Source: Planctomycetaceae bacterium
GTDB lineage: Bacteria; Planctomycetota; Planctomycetia; Pirellulales; Lacipirellulaceae
DNA: 39,734 nt
Direction: 5' to 3'
Assembly (NCBI GenBank): GCA_003233055.1
Contig: QIKP01000037.1
Coordinates: 1-39,734 of the forward strand
Part shown: piece after piece, positions 25,422 through 35,368 of the stretch
How positions within the stretch are numbered: position 1 is the stretch's first letter
How the letters are laid out: each line of letters begins with the position of its first letter
The notes under the pieces: model-generated
What the model saw: only the letters and a program-made list of their open reading frames with translations
The model's database searches: none
What the model was told of the DNA's origin: nothing
Position numbers and translations under genes: made by a program

Positions 25422-26771
25422 ATGCTCCGCATCGACACCCGCCAACTCGACGCCGCACGACAAATCGCATCGCTCCGGGCGAAACTTGCGCCGGCGAGTG
25501 GCGACGTGGTGAGCGAGGCGGGGCGAGCGAAAACCATCGACCTGTTCGGCGAGGCACTTGCTCCCCAGGAAGTCGCCGAGCGAATTTGCCGCGACGTGCG
25601 CGAGCGGGGGCTGGATGCGGTGCTGGAATACACCGCCAAGCTCGACGGTGCGGAGCTCACCGCCGAGACGATCCGTGTGCCGGGCGAGGAACTGGCGGCG
25701 GCGCATGCGGCGGCCGATCCAGAATTTCTCTCGGCGATTCGGCGGATTCGGGAGAACGTCCTGCGGTTTCAGACCGCCATTCTGCACCGCGATACCACCG
25801 TGGAACTTCCCGACGGCGGCTCGTTGCGGCAACGGTACCTGCCAATCGAGCGCGCGGGGCTTTGCGTGCCGGGCGGTGCGGCGGCCTATCCGTCGACGGT
25901 GCTGATGACGGCTCTGCCTGCGCAGGCGGCAGGCGTCCAGGAGCTCGTCGTCGTTGCCCCCCCTACCCCGTTTGGCAGCTACAATACCGACCTACTCGCG
26001 ACTTGCCATGAGCTCGGCATCACGGAAGTCTACCGGATGGGTGGCGCGCAAGCGGTCGCCTCGATGGCCTACGGGCTAGACGGAGTCCTTCGTCGTGTCG
26101 ACAAGATTGTCGGGCCGGGAAATTTGTTCGTAGCGCTCGCCAAGAAGCATGTCTTCGGCGAGGTCGACATCGACTCGATTGCTGGCCCAAGCGAAGTGAT
26201 CGTGATCGCGGACCAGACGACTTCCCCCGAGTGGACCGCCGCTGACTTGCTCGCGCAGGCCGAGCACTCGCCCGGATCGAGCCTTTTGATAACATGGCAC
26301 GCGCCGTTGATCGATGCGGTCGAGGAAGCCCTGGAGCGACAACTGGGGGAACTGTCACGCGGCGATCTTACTCGGCAAGCACTCGACGAATTCGGCGCGT
26401 TTCTCTTGGTTCGCGATCGTTCGGAAGCGGCGGAACTGGCGAACGAATTAGCGACCGAGCATTTGCACCTCACGTGTGAAAATCCCGAGGCGCTGGCTGG
26501 GCAAATCCGTGCGGCCGGAGCGATTTTTCTCGGCCCCCATTCCCCCGTGGCTGTAGGCGACTACGCCGCTGGCCCGTCACACGTTCTCCCCACGGGCGGC
26601 ACCGCTCGTTTTGCCAGCGGTTTGTCGAGCAACGACTTCTTACGATCCAACAGCATGATTCATTACACGGAAGCGAATCTCGCAGCGGTCGCAAGCGACG
26701 TACTCTTGGTGGCGGAGAAGGAAGGCTTGACGGCGCACGCAGCAAGTGTGGCGCGTCGAATGGAAAAATAG
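25422..26771 (+). CDS. hisD: Histidinol dehydrogenase
   Basis: The 449-residue enzyme catalyses the last two oxidations of histidine synthesis, L-histidinol to L-histidine, with two NAD and a zinc ion. The family is recognised by RAGLCVPGGAAAYPSTVLM (about 145-163), GGAQAVASMAYG, the DSIAGPSEVIVIAD segment with the SIAGPSE signature, the QAEHSPGS zinc/substrate segment, and the VGDYAAGPSHVLPTGG and HYTEA motifs near the C terminus. The ATG at 25422 gives the usual N terminus; a TTG at 25377 lies inside the upstream palindrome and is unlikely. No other his gene is adjacent, so the pathway seems dispersed. I saw no histidine-rich leader upstream. Confidence 0.96.
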   Translation: MLRIDTRQLDAARQIASLRAKLAPASGDVVSEAGRAKTIDLFGEALAPQEVAERICRDVRERGLDAVLEYTAKLDGAELTAETIRVPGEELAAAHAAADPEFLSAIRRIRENVLRFQTAILHRDTTVELPDGGSLRQRYLPIERAGLCVPGGAAAYPSTVLMTALPAQAAGVQELVVVAPPTPFGSYNTDLLATCHELGITEVYRMGGAQAVASMAYGLDGVLRRVDKIVGPGNLFVALAKKHVFGEVDIDSIAGPSEVIVIADQTTSPEWTAADLLAQAEHSPGSSLLITWHAPLIDAVEEALERQLGELSRGDLTRQALDEFGAFLLVRDRSEAAELANELATEHLHLTCENPEALAGQIRAAGAIFLGPHSPVAVGDYAAGPSHVLPTGGTARFASGLSSNDFLRSNSMIHYTEANLAAVASDVLLVAEKEGLTAHAASVARRMEK

Positions 26772-26839
26772 CGAGAGAGGGCCGATCTTTCGGACGTTGC
26801 TCTTGTCGCCGACGGCGGTGCCGGCCCATAATCACCGCC

Positions 26840-28135
26840 ATGAACAACCTTGCCGAGCCGACCGACCAGACGCCCCTCCTCGCCGACCGCAGCTTCTGGG
26901 GGATGAGCGCGACTCAGTTCCTCGGCGCGTTCAACGACAACCTTTTCAAACAACTGATGCTCCTCCTCGCCACGCCGGCGGCCGCGGTCGCTGGTGCTGC
27001 GGTCGTTGAAAAAGACAACCAGTGGAAGGCGACTGTCGTCTTCGCCGGTGCGTTTGTCCTCTTCTCGGGCGTCGCCGGTTGGTTAGCCGATCGGACGAGC
27101 AAGCGGACGCTGATTGTTCTCTCCAAAATGGCGGAGATCGGCGTCATGCTGCTTGGCGTCGTCGGATTTTTCTACTACGACCAAATCGGCTTCAACGGAA
27201 TGCTGGTGGTGCTCTTCCTGATGGGCGTGCAGAGCGCCTTCTTCGGCCCCCCCAAATACGGCATCCTCCCCGAAGCGGTCCGCCCCTGTGACTTGCCTCG
27301 CGCGAACGGCATTTTTTTGATGTTCACCTTCATCGCCATCATCTTTGGCGTCGCGCTCGCAGGGCTTCTGAAGGACTTGATCGGCATTGGCAATATCTGG
27401 ATGGTGTCGGGCATCTGCGTCGCCATCGCCATTGCCGGCGCGGTGACGTCGCTCTTGGTCTGGCGCGTCCCGCCGGCGGCTCCCGGAATGCCGCTCCGCC
27501 GACAAGACCTCTTCATCCCGGGCGAGGTGATTCGGCTGCTCCTGGGCAATCGTCAACTGTGGCTCGCACTGATGGTCACCAGCACCTTTTGGATGCTCGG
27601 CGGAATGGTCCAAAGTGGTGTCAACGCTCTTGGCATCACACAGCTTGGGCTCAGCGACGGATGGACCAGCTTTCTCGCCGCGATGATGGCGGTTGGCATC
27701 CCGGTCGGATGCGTGGTCGGCGGCTACCTCTCGAAGAGCCGCATCCACCCGCGCATCGTCACCGCAGGCGCCACCGGCATGTTTACGTGCCTCGTGTTAT
27801 TGTCGCTGCCGGGCGGACCGCAGGGGCATCTCCTGGGATTTTACGGGTCGATTCCGGTGCTGATTCTCCTTGGTTTCTCGACCGGCATGTTCGTTGTGCC
27901 GATCCAAGTCTTGCTGCAAGTCCTCCCGCCACCCGAAGACAAAGGCCGCATGATCGCCGTGATGAACCAAGCCAACTTCCTCGGCATCATCCTGGGGGGG
28001 CTCCTCTTGGGCGTCGTGATGAACGTCTTAGAAAGCAACCATTGGCCCCGCAACCTCATCTTCGCGGTGACCGCAGCCATCATGTTACCGATCGCCCTAT
28101 TCTATCGGCCAGAGGAACGGAGACTGGGGGAATGA
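26840..28135 (+). CDS. MFS transporter, LplT-like
   Basis: The 431-residue polytopic protein has about twelve hydrophobic segments. Its N-terminal motif FWGMSATQFLGAFNDNLFKQ (19-38) is typical of the LplT/Aas subgroup of the major facilitator superfamily. That subgroup flips lysophospholipids across the inner membrane for reacylation, but many members are unassigned. The loop motif GWLADRTSKRTL between helices 2 and 3 fits the MFS signature. It lies 68 bp after hisD on the same strand, with no obvious functional link. The C terminus IALFYRPEERRLGE has a striking twin in a truncated reading frame 350 bp downstream. No acyltransferase gene is adjacent, which weakens a specific LplT call. Confidence 0.85.
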   Translation: MNNLAEPTDQTPLLADRSFWGMSATQFLGAFNDNLFKQLMLLLATPAAAVAGAAVVEKDNQWKATVVFAGAFVLFSGVAGWLADRTSKRTLIVLSKMAEIGVMLLGVVGFFYYDQIGFNGMLVVLFLMGVQSAFFGPPKYGILPEAVRPCDLPRANGIFLMFTFIAIIFGVALAGLLKDLIGIGNIWMVSGICVAIAIAGAVTSLLVWRVPPAAPGMPLRRQDLFIPGEVIRLLLGNRQLWLALMVTSTFWMLGGMVQSGVNALGITQLGLSDGWTSFLAAMMAVGIPVGCVVGGYLSKSRIHPRIVTAGATGMFTCLVLLSLPGGPQGHLLGFYGSIPVLILLGFSTGMFVVPIQVLLQVLPPPEDKGRMIAVMNQANFLGIILGGLLLGVVMNVLESNHWPRNLIFAVTAAIMLPIALFYRPEERRLGE

Positions 28136-28249
28136 GACGCTGGCGAATCATCGTCATCAAAGGGCCGTCACCTTGAGCGGCAAGATTGGCGACGATGCGA
28201 AACGTTACCAGAAAAAACAGGTCAAACAAGCGATCGAAAAGGTGCAAGA

Positions 28250-28471
28250 ATGAAGGCCACGGATCGATACCACAAATGGGTCGAATGGAGCGAGGAAGAT
28301 CAGGTCTACCTCGGCAAGTGCCCCGATTGGATTACCGGAATCCACGGCGACGACCCGGTGCAGGTCTATCGGGAGCTTGGCGAAGTACTGGAAGAAGTGA
28401 TCGACCACCTCCGAGCGACCGGTCAGTCTCTTCCTGACGCCAAAACGCGGTCGATGGCGGAGGTCGGTTGA
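28250..28471 (+). CDS. HicB-like small protein
   Basis: The 73-residue protein has the HicB antitoxin-like fold signature: a partial RNase H-like domain with WVEWSEEDQVYLGKCPDW, IHGDDPVQVYRELGEVLEEVIDHL and GQSLPDAKT. HicB proteins bind and silence HicA mRNA nucleases and often repress their operon. No HicA gene is present on either side: the 114 bp upstream encode only stop-broken or start-less short frames. It may be an orphan antitoxin or a separate regulator. It is sandwiched between an intact MFS gene and the remnant of another, so it may have arrived with, or replaced, a deleted gene. Confidence 0.7.
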   Translation: MKATDRYHKWVEWSEEDQVYLGKCPDWITGIHGDDPVQVYRELGEVLEEVIDHLRATGQSLPDAKTRSMAEVG

Positions 28472-28473
28472 AC

Positions 28474-28545
28474 GCGAAGGAGGTCATGCATTTCCTAATT
28501 GCGCTGTCCTACCGACCGGAAGAGCGATCGCTGGGAGAGGAATAA
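28474..28545 (+). pseudogene. C-terminal remnant of a second MFS gene
   Basis: In frame, IALSYRPEERSLGE and a stop follow 14 bp after the HicB-like gene. Twelve of fourteen residues equal the C terminus of the intact MFS transporter, yet eleven of those twelve codons differ at the third base. Such a pattern needs long divergence under protein-level selection, so this is the tail of an old paralogue or homologue rather than a fresh duplication. An ATG at 28486 opens a 19-codon frame, probably not translated usefully. Confidence 0.7.
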
Positions 28546-28574
28546 CGGGGCGGGGGCCGCGTCGGTTTCTAGTT

Positions 28575-28787
28575 CTAGGCGGTCTTTTCCAACAAGGCCA
28601 CCTGCTCGTCGACCGTGCGAAGAATCGCTTGGATCGAGTCGACTTCGCGGGCCTCAAAGTAAGGTTCGCCACACTGCCTGCAAACCCACGCTGGCACCTG
28701 ATCCAAACTCAAGTGAATTCCCTTGCGATCGATATGAAAGGGCGCGTAGGCGCGCTCCATCGTCCCTCGACAATGCATGCAATTCAT
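28575..28787 (-). CDS. YgiT-type zinc finger protein (MqsA-like antitoxin)
   Basis: The 70-residue protein has two CxxC pairs (C3/C6 and C36/C39) with the spacing and VPAWVCRQCGEPYF sequence of YgiT-type zinc fingers. It ends in a helical tail with AREVDSIQAIL. In MqsA this zinc domain binds the toxin and a separate helix-turn-helix binds DNA; the latter is absent here. The ATG overlaps the stop of the upstream DUF4258 gene (ATGA), which implies coupled translation and a toxin-antitoxin-like pair. Longer starts upstream lie inside the partner gene and are not credible. Confidence 0.85.
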   Translation of the reverse strand: MNCMHCRGTMERAYAPFHIDRKGIHLSLDQVPAWVCRQCGEPYFEAREVDSIQAILRTVDEQVALLEKTA

Positions 28788-29113
28788 TTTGGCTTCCTCA
28801 CCTTGTAATCGTCGGACCATGCGTCGGAATCGGGAATATAGGCCGTAATGATTGCCAAGTAATCTTCTTTTGGAGAGCATACCACATGAATGATCCGGTC
28901 GCACGAGTTCTTTCCGGCAAGCAAAGCACTGTGGCCTCTCGTATCCTCGGGATAGTCTTCTATGATTTCGCCCCCATGGATGACAATTTGGATTTCTGTG
29001 GTAGAAATCATCCGGTCGGGATGAGACATTTGGCGGACCGCATGCGGTAAGAAAAGCACTCGCTGGTCAGCTCGTCCCTGGATTAAGGCAAGGAAATCAG
29101 GTTCCATAATCAT
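28784..29113 (-). CDS. DUF4258 protein (putative toxin partner)
   Basis: The 109-residue protein matches the DUF4258 pattern: FLPHAVRQMSHPDR near residues 21-34, IVIHGGEIIEDYPEDTRG and the core HVVCSPKEDYLAIITAYIPD. DUF4258 proteins are small and RelE/BrnT-like in size and are often encoded before YgiT-type zinc fingers. An mRNA-cleaving or growth-inhibiting role is commonly suspected but not established. The start could be either of two in-frame ATGs (29113 or 29107). It is coupled to the downstream zinc-finger gene by a 4-nt overlap. Confidence 0.8.
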   Translation of the reverse strand: MIMEPDFLALIQGRADQRVLFLPHAVRQMSHPDRMISTTEIQIVIHGGEIIEDYPEDTRGHSALLAGKNSCDRIIHVVCSPKEDYLAIITAYIPDSDAWSDDYKVRKPK

Positions 29114-29151
29114 GAGGCGATTTCCTTGCGATGCTTCCTAACCACCACGGT

Positions 29152-29538
29152 TTAGCCGGCGTTATCTTCCTCATTCCCCGTCGCCTCTGCCGTGTCCCCC
29201 ACAACCTTTGCGTCCTTGAAAAGCTTATTCTCATGCAGCGCTGTTAGCGCCGCGTCGTTCTCAAACGTTGCGTCGTCGATCGCGACGGTGATCGTGTTGG
29301 TCTTGTGATCGGCCAAAATATCGATCACGCCTGGGACTTCCGCCAAGGTTTCGCAAGCGCTCGCATCGCACATTTCACAGTGCAGGCCCTCGGAGGCGAA
29401 CTGGACTGTCGGGTTGCCGCCGACGTTAAACCCGACGGAGGTCGCCGCAGCAGGCTTGGGAGTGGTCGCCCGCTCTTCGGAATTACAGCCGAGCGTGGCA
29501 AGGGTTGCGAGTGAGAAAACGAGAGGGAAGAATCGCAT
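29152..29538 (-). CDS. HMA-like small lipoprotein
   Basis: The 128-residue protein has a lipoprotein-type signal (hydrophobic 4-17, Cys18 in TLGC). A flexible region and a domain that reads like a heavy-metal-associated fold follow: TVQFASEGLHCEMCDASACETLAEVPGV (44-71), then ITVAIDD. The C54-x-x-C57 pair plus C62 could bind Cu(I), Zn or a similar ion. It is probably anchored in a membrane facing the periplasm and may carry or sense metal. It lies 71 bp downstream of the thiC stop codon on the same strand. Which metal, and which partner, cannot be told. The acidic tail (residues 112-128) has no recognised role. Confidence 0.78.
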   Translation of the reverse strand: MRFFPLVFSLATLATLGCNSEERATTPKPAAATSVGFNVGGNPTVQFASEGLHCEMCDASACETLAEVPGVIDILADHKTNTITVAIDDATFENDAALTALHENKLFKDAKVVGDTAEATGNEEDNAG

Positions 29539-29609
29539 GATCAGCTCCGTGAATTGTCAAAAAAGGCACCACTAGCCGGACCGCTACGCGGTCCGTGAGG
29601 GGGATTGAA

Positions 29610-31076
<1,467 letters not shown>

Positions 31077-31121
31077 TCACTTTCATCGTAACGCCCACCC
31101 GCCCCGTGTCAACGAAGGGAA

Positions 31122-31363
31122 GTAGGTCGGCCATCCTGGCCGACACCTGGGCCACCGCGTGCCAATTCAACCAGACCATGCCGAAGGGTAACCGTTCACA
31201 GCCGGAAGTAGCCGCCACGAATAACGCGAATCGGACGAATAGCCAAAGCGAGCCTCCATCCGCGCAACCGGGACAGGGGCCCCCCGGCGAGGCCCTCCTT
31301 CGGCATGGTCTTTGTTGAATTGGCGCCGCGCTCCTGAGGTGTCGGCCAGGATGGCCAACCTAC
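31122..31363. repeat. 242-bp fold-back element with 66-nt inverted arms
   Basis: The left arm (31122-31187) and right arm (31297-31363) are inverted copies, nearly identical in the outer 27 and inner 20 nt and divergent between, about 80 percent overall. Each outer end is itself a palindrome (GTCGGCCA and TGGCCGAC around TCC). The centre holds a CGAAT-type arm (31215-31240). The structure resembles a MITE or paired REP sequences. No transposase and no clear target duplication were seen. Confidence 0.8.
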
Positions 31364-31521
31364 TGGAGTATCGTCCAGGAGGGCCGGTCTTCCAACGTTT
31401 TCAACCGAAGAACAGAATCGCAAGCCCGCCCTCCTTCTGTCCGGCGGTTGTCACTCGCTCAGCAAGAAGGCAGAATCGAGGGTTTGACATCCTGCAACCA
31501 TTCCGGGTCGGAAGTAAGGAA

Positions 31522-31540
31522 CTACGAATTGCGTGAATCG
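31522..31540 (+). repeat. Solo CGAAT-type arm touching a start codon
   Basis: CTACGAATTGCGTGAATCG ends directly at the ATG of the phosphatase gene, so the repeat forms its 5' untranslated end. No partner arm is visible within 100 bp on the other side. Confidence 0.5.
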
Positions 31541-32197
31541 ATGGCTCAGCGAATCATTGCGGTAGGCGACGTCCATGGTTGTTCGGTCGCGCTGCGCACC
31601 GTCATCGGGGCGATCGATCCGACCGAATCGGACGTCGTGGTGATGCTTGGCGACTGCATTGATCGGGGCCCTGACAGCCGGGGTGTGATCGAACAAGTGA
31701 TCGAGTTGGGCGAGCGTTGCCAAGTGATTCCGATTCTCGGCAATCACGAGGAGATGTTGCTCGCGGCCGTCGATCGGCCTGGCACTGCCTCGACCTGGCT
31801 GAGGTGTGGTGGCCGCGAGGCACTCGACTCCTACGGCGTGGCGAAGGGGAGCGACCTACCGCACGAGCATTTGCTATTCCTTCGGACTTGGGTCGACTAC
31901 TGGGAATCGGAAACTCATTTCTTCGCCCATGCCAACTACGATCCACGCATGCCACTTGAAAAACAGGAGTGGGGATATCAACGCTGGCAACCTTTGCGGG
32001 TTCACATGCCAGAGCGGCACGTCAGCGGGAAAACGGCGATCGTTGGTCACACCTCGCAAAAATCGGGAAACGTCGTCGACCTGGGCCATCTGCTTTGCAT
32101 CGATACCTTCTGCCACGGCGGGAAGTGGCTCACCGCCTACGACACGGTCTCGAAGGAAGTCTGGCAGGCGGATGCCGAGGGAAATCTCCGGCGCTGA
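31541..32197 (+). CDS. PP2A/PrpA-type serine/threonine metallophosphatase
   Basis: The 218-residue protein has the calcineurin-like phosphoesterase signatures in order: GDVHGC (9-14), GDCIDRG (37-43) and GNHEEM (67-72). Further histidines lie in FFAHANYDPRM and VGHTSQKSG. It should bind two metal ions and hydrolyse phosphate esters. The family includes bacterial protein phosphatases (PrpA/PrpB, lambda PP) and diadenosine tetraphosphatases, and these cannot be separated by eye. The ATG at 31541 places GDVHG in the usual position. A repeat unit replaces any Shine-Dalgarno, so expression may be low or leaderless. The gene stands alone between repeat-filled spacers. Confidence 0.9.
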   Translation: MAQRIIAVGDVHGCSVALRTVIGAIDPTESDVVVMLGDCIDRGPDSRGVIEQVIELGERCQVIPILGNHEEMLLAAVDRPGTASTWLRCGGREALDSYGVAKGSDLPHEHLLFLRTWVDYWESETHFFAHANYDPRMPLEKQEWGYQRWQPLRVHMPERHVSGKTAIVGHTSQKSGNVVDLGHLLCIDTFCHGGKWLTAYDTVSKEVWQADAEGNLRR

Positions 32198-32377
32198 GCC
32201 GGCCCGTGGCCGAATAGCCGGCAGAAACGACACAGCCGCCGGCGAAAAATGCCGGCAAACGGGGCATCCCCCAGGCAATTTCCGGGCAATTTCGCTACAA
32301 TGAAGGTCGCCCGGCAAAGAGAGGCCCTCTCCAACTCCCCACCGGGTGGCTTGGAAACTGAGAGAGAAGGAAACTTT

Positions 32378-33154
32378 GTGATCCGACTTCATCGCCTCCC
32401 ACTATTGGCGTCGATTTCCTGTTCCTGGCTCCTGATGCTGGGGGTCGCTGCCGCTGCGCCGGCCGATTTTCGCGTGACGATTCGGACCGGGTCGGGCGAT
32501 CTCCGTCTGGTCAACACGAGTGCCAATACGCTTAATCTAGCCGCCTATAGCATTACGTTTCCTACGGCCCAGTTGCGGGGGGATGAGTGGTTGCCGATCG
32601 CAGGCCGGCTTGACGCCAGTGGCGACGGGTCGCTGGATAGCAATAACGACTGGCTGGTCCTGGAGCCCCAGCCCATTCCGGCGTTAACGAACAGCCTAAG
32701 CGAAGGGGAATTCTTGGGCGATGGAGGGTTCTTGCAGACCGGAGAAGACATTTTCTTCGGCGCGGTTTGGAATCCGTCGACCGCAAACAACGTTAATTTT
32801 GAAATCGTTGAAGTCGTCGGCGGAAACGCGACCGCTTCGTTTCTCGATATCACCTATTTGCCACCCGGCGATTTCAACGAAGATGGCCTTGTCGACGCGG
32901 CCGACTACACGGTCTGGCGGGATAACTTGGGGCAGACGGGCATCGGGCTCCAGGCCGATAGTGACGGCAATGGGATCGTGGATGCGGCCGATTACGATGC
33001 CTGGAAGCTCTCCTTTGGTACCACAAGCTTCGTGGTATCGGCCCCCGGCGCGGCGGGATTAGCAACGGCCCTGGTAGTTCCCGAACCTTCTTCACTGGCG
33101 AGCATCGTGGCGGCGGCCGTTCTCCTGCTTCGGTTCGCGCGCTGGTCTCGTTAG
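32378..33154 (+). CDS. Secreted PEP-CTERM protein with dockerin repeats
   Basis: From a GTG at 32378 (AGAAGGA at 32365-32371) the 258-residue protein has a signal peptide (hydrophobic about 8-27). A lamin-tail-like beta-rich domain (about 30-160) follows. Two calcium-loop repeats at about 164-213 (DFNEDGLVDAADY and DSDGNGIVDAADY) form a type I dockerin-like module. A PEP-CTERM sorting tail closes it: VPEP at 234-237, a hydrophobic helix and a basic end (RFARWSR). Such proteins are exported and processed by an exosortase, and dockerins hold partners with cohesin domains. An ATG-led frame from 32249 lacks a signal peptide at the right place and is not preferred. The partner and the exosortase are outside the window. 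Confidence 0.9.
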   Translation: MIRLHRLPLLASISCSWLLMLGVAAAAPADFRVTIRTGSGDLRLVNTSANTLNLAAYSITFPTAQLRGDEWLPIAGRLDASGDGSLDSNNDWLVLEPQPIPALTNSLSEGEFLGDGGFLQTGEDIFFGAVWNPSTANNVNFEIVEVVGGNATASFLDITYLPPGDFNEDGLVDAADYTVWRDNLGQTGIGLQADSDGNGIVDAADYDAWKLSFGTTSFVVSAPGAAGLATALVVPEPSSLASIVAAAVLLLRFARWSR

Positions 33155-33170
33155 AGGACAGGCTTAACCC

Positions 33171-33275
33171 TGCTTCCTCGATATTCTCAAACGATTCATG
33201 CTTGAGCGACCAGAAGAATCGTTCCACCACGGCATGGTCCTTACCGTTACCCATGCGACTTATCGAACACTCGAT
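33171..33275 (-). pseudogene. IS3-family transposase fragment
   Basis: About 35 codons read CSISRMGNGKDHAVVERFFW, then SLKHESFENIEEA. This is the segment of IS3-type OrfB carrying the last catalytic Glu of the DDE triad (usual form MSRRGNCYDNAxxESFFxxLKxE). No start, no earlier catalytic Asp and no terminal repeats were found, so it is a dead remnant adjoining the PEP-CTERM gene. Confidence 0.75.
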
Positions 33276-33753
33276 GCCCAACGGTCTTGAGCGCTGGGAC
33301 GAGATTCTCAACGGCATTCCTCTCGAGCCGGTTGTTTCGTAGCGGGCTGTTGTCTCTTCAACCAGGACTTTAGAGATATTTCTGTCGCCAGAGAGTTGGC
33401 GAGGACCCTTCGTCGAGAGGCTGTCGGGGCCCCACCGCGTTTCTTTGCAGGACGGTTTCTCGTGAGGCAACACGACGGAAGTGATGCGAGGGGAGTTTTT
33501 CCGTCCATCTTGGGCGATCACCGACGGATCGGTTCAAATGATGTATCGACCCGTAGGCGAACTCGGTACAATCGCCTCCGTCGCGGTCGGTTCCGGTCCT
33601 CTTCGAAGGCCCGTAGCCTGGTGGAACAGGATTTGCCAGGGAATGAAAATCCGATGTGGACGCTACTCCTCTTGCTACAAGTGGCCGCTGACCAGCAGAA
33701 CGGCCTGCCATGATCGACTCCCGATACTTAATCTCCAAGTGAAAAGGGCTGAA

Positions 33754-33886
33754 CCACGAATAGGGCGAATGGATACGAATAGATCGGGGATTTGGCTCGA
33801 AACACCCTTCCTGGAAGTGCCTCATCAGGCATCTCTTAGGCGTGACGAGCGTCCTGGGAAATTCGTGTTCTTCGTAAGATTCGTGG
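33754..33886. repeat. Fold-back repeat with CGAAT arms
   Basis: The left arm 33754-33780 (CCACGAATAGGGCGAAT onward) and inverted right arm 33861-33886 enclose an 80-bp core unrelated to that of copies A and B. It ends 64 bp before the gdhA start, so it may lie in that mRNA's untranslated end or promoter. Confidence 0.7.
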
Positions 33887-33937
33887 TTGGTTGTTTTCCG
33901 TTGGAGCCCTTAAACACGCCTGACCCCATCGTCCTGA

Positions 33938-35305
<1,368 letters not shown>

Positions 35306-35368
35306 TCCCCATCGGCTAGGCGTTCACCAAATTTCACGCAAGGTACGGAAGGAATCCGTTTTACGATC

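Noticed and set aside
24011..25660. A 549-codon minus-strand frame across the dehydrogenase gene, with similar long frames at 33836-35242 and 35465-36571
   Set aside because: Each is the mirror of a well-supported gene and matches no family.
28131..28253. A HicA toxin gene before the HicB-like gene
   Set aside because: Only a 25-codon TTG-led frame and a 14-codon frame exist, and neither resembles HicA.
33282..33750. A larger or second insertion sequence around the transposase scrap
   Set aside because: Beyond about 35 codons the translations lose all likeness to IS3 proteins, and I found no terminal inverted repeats.
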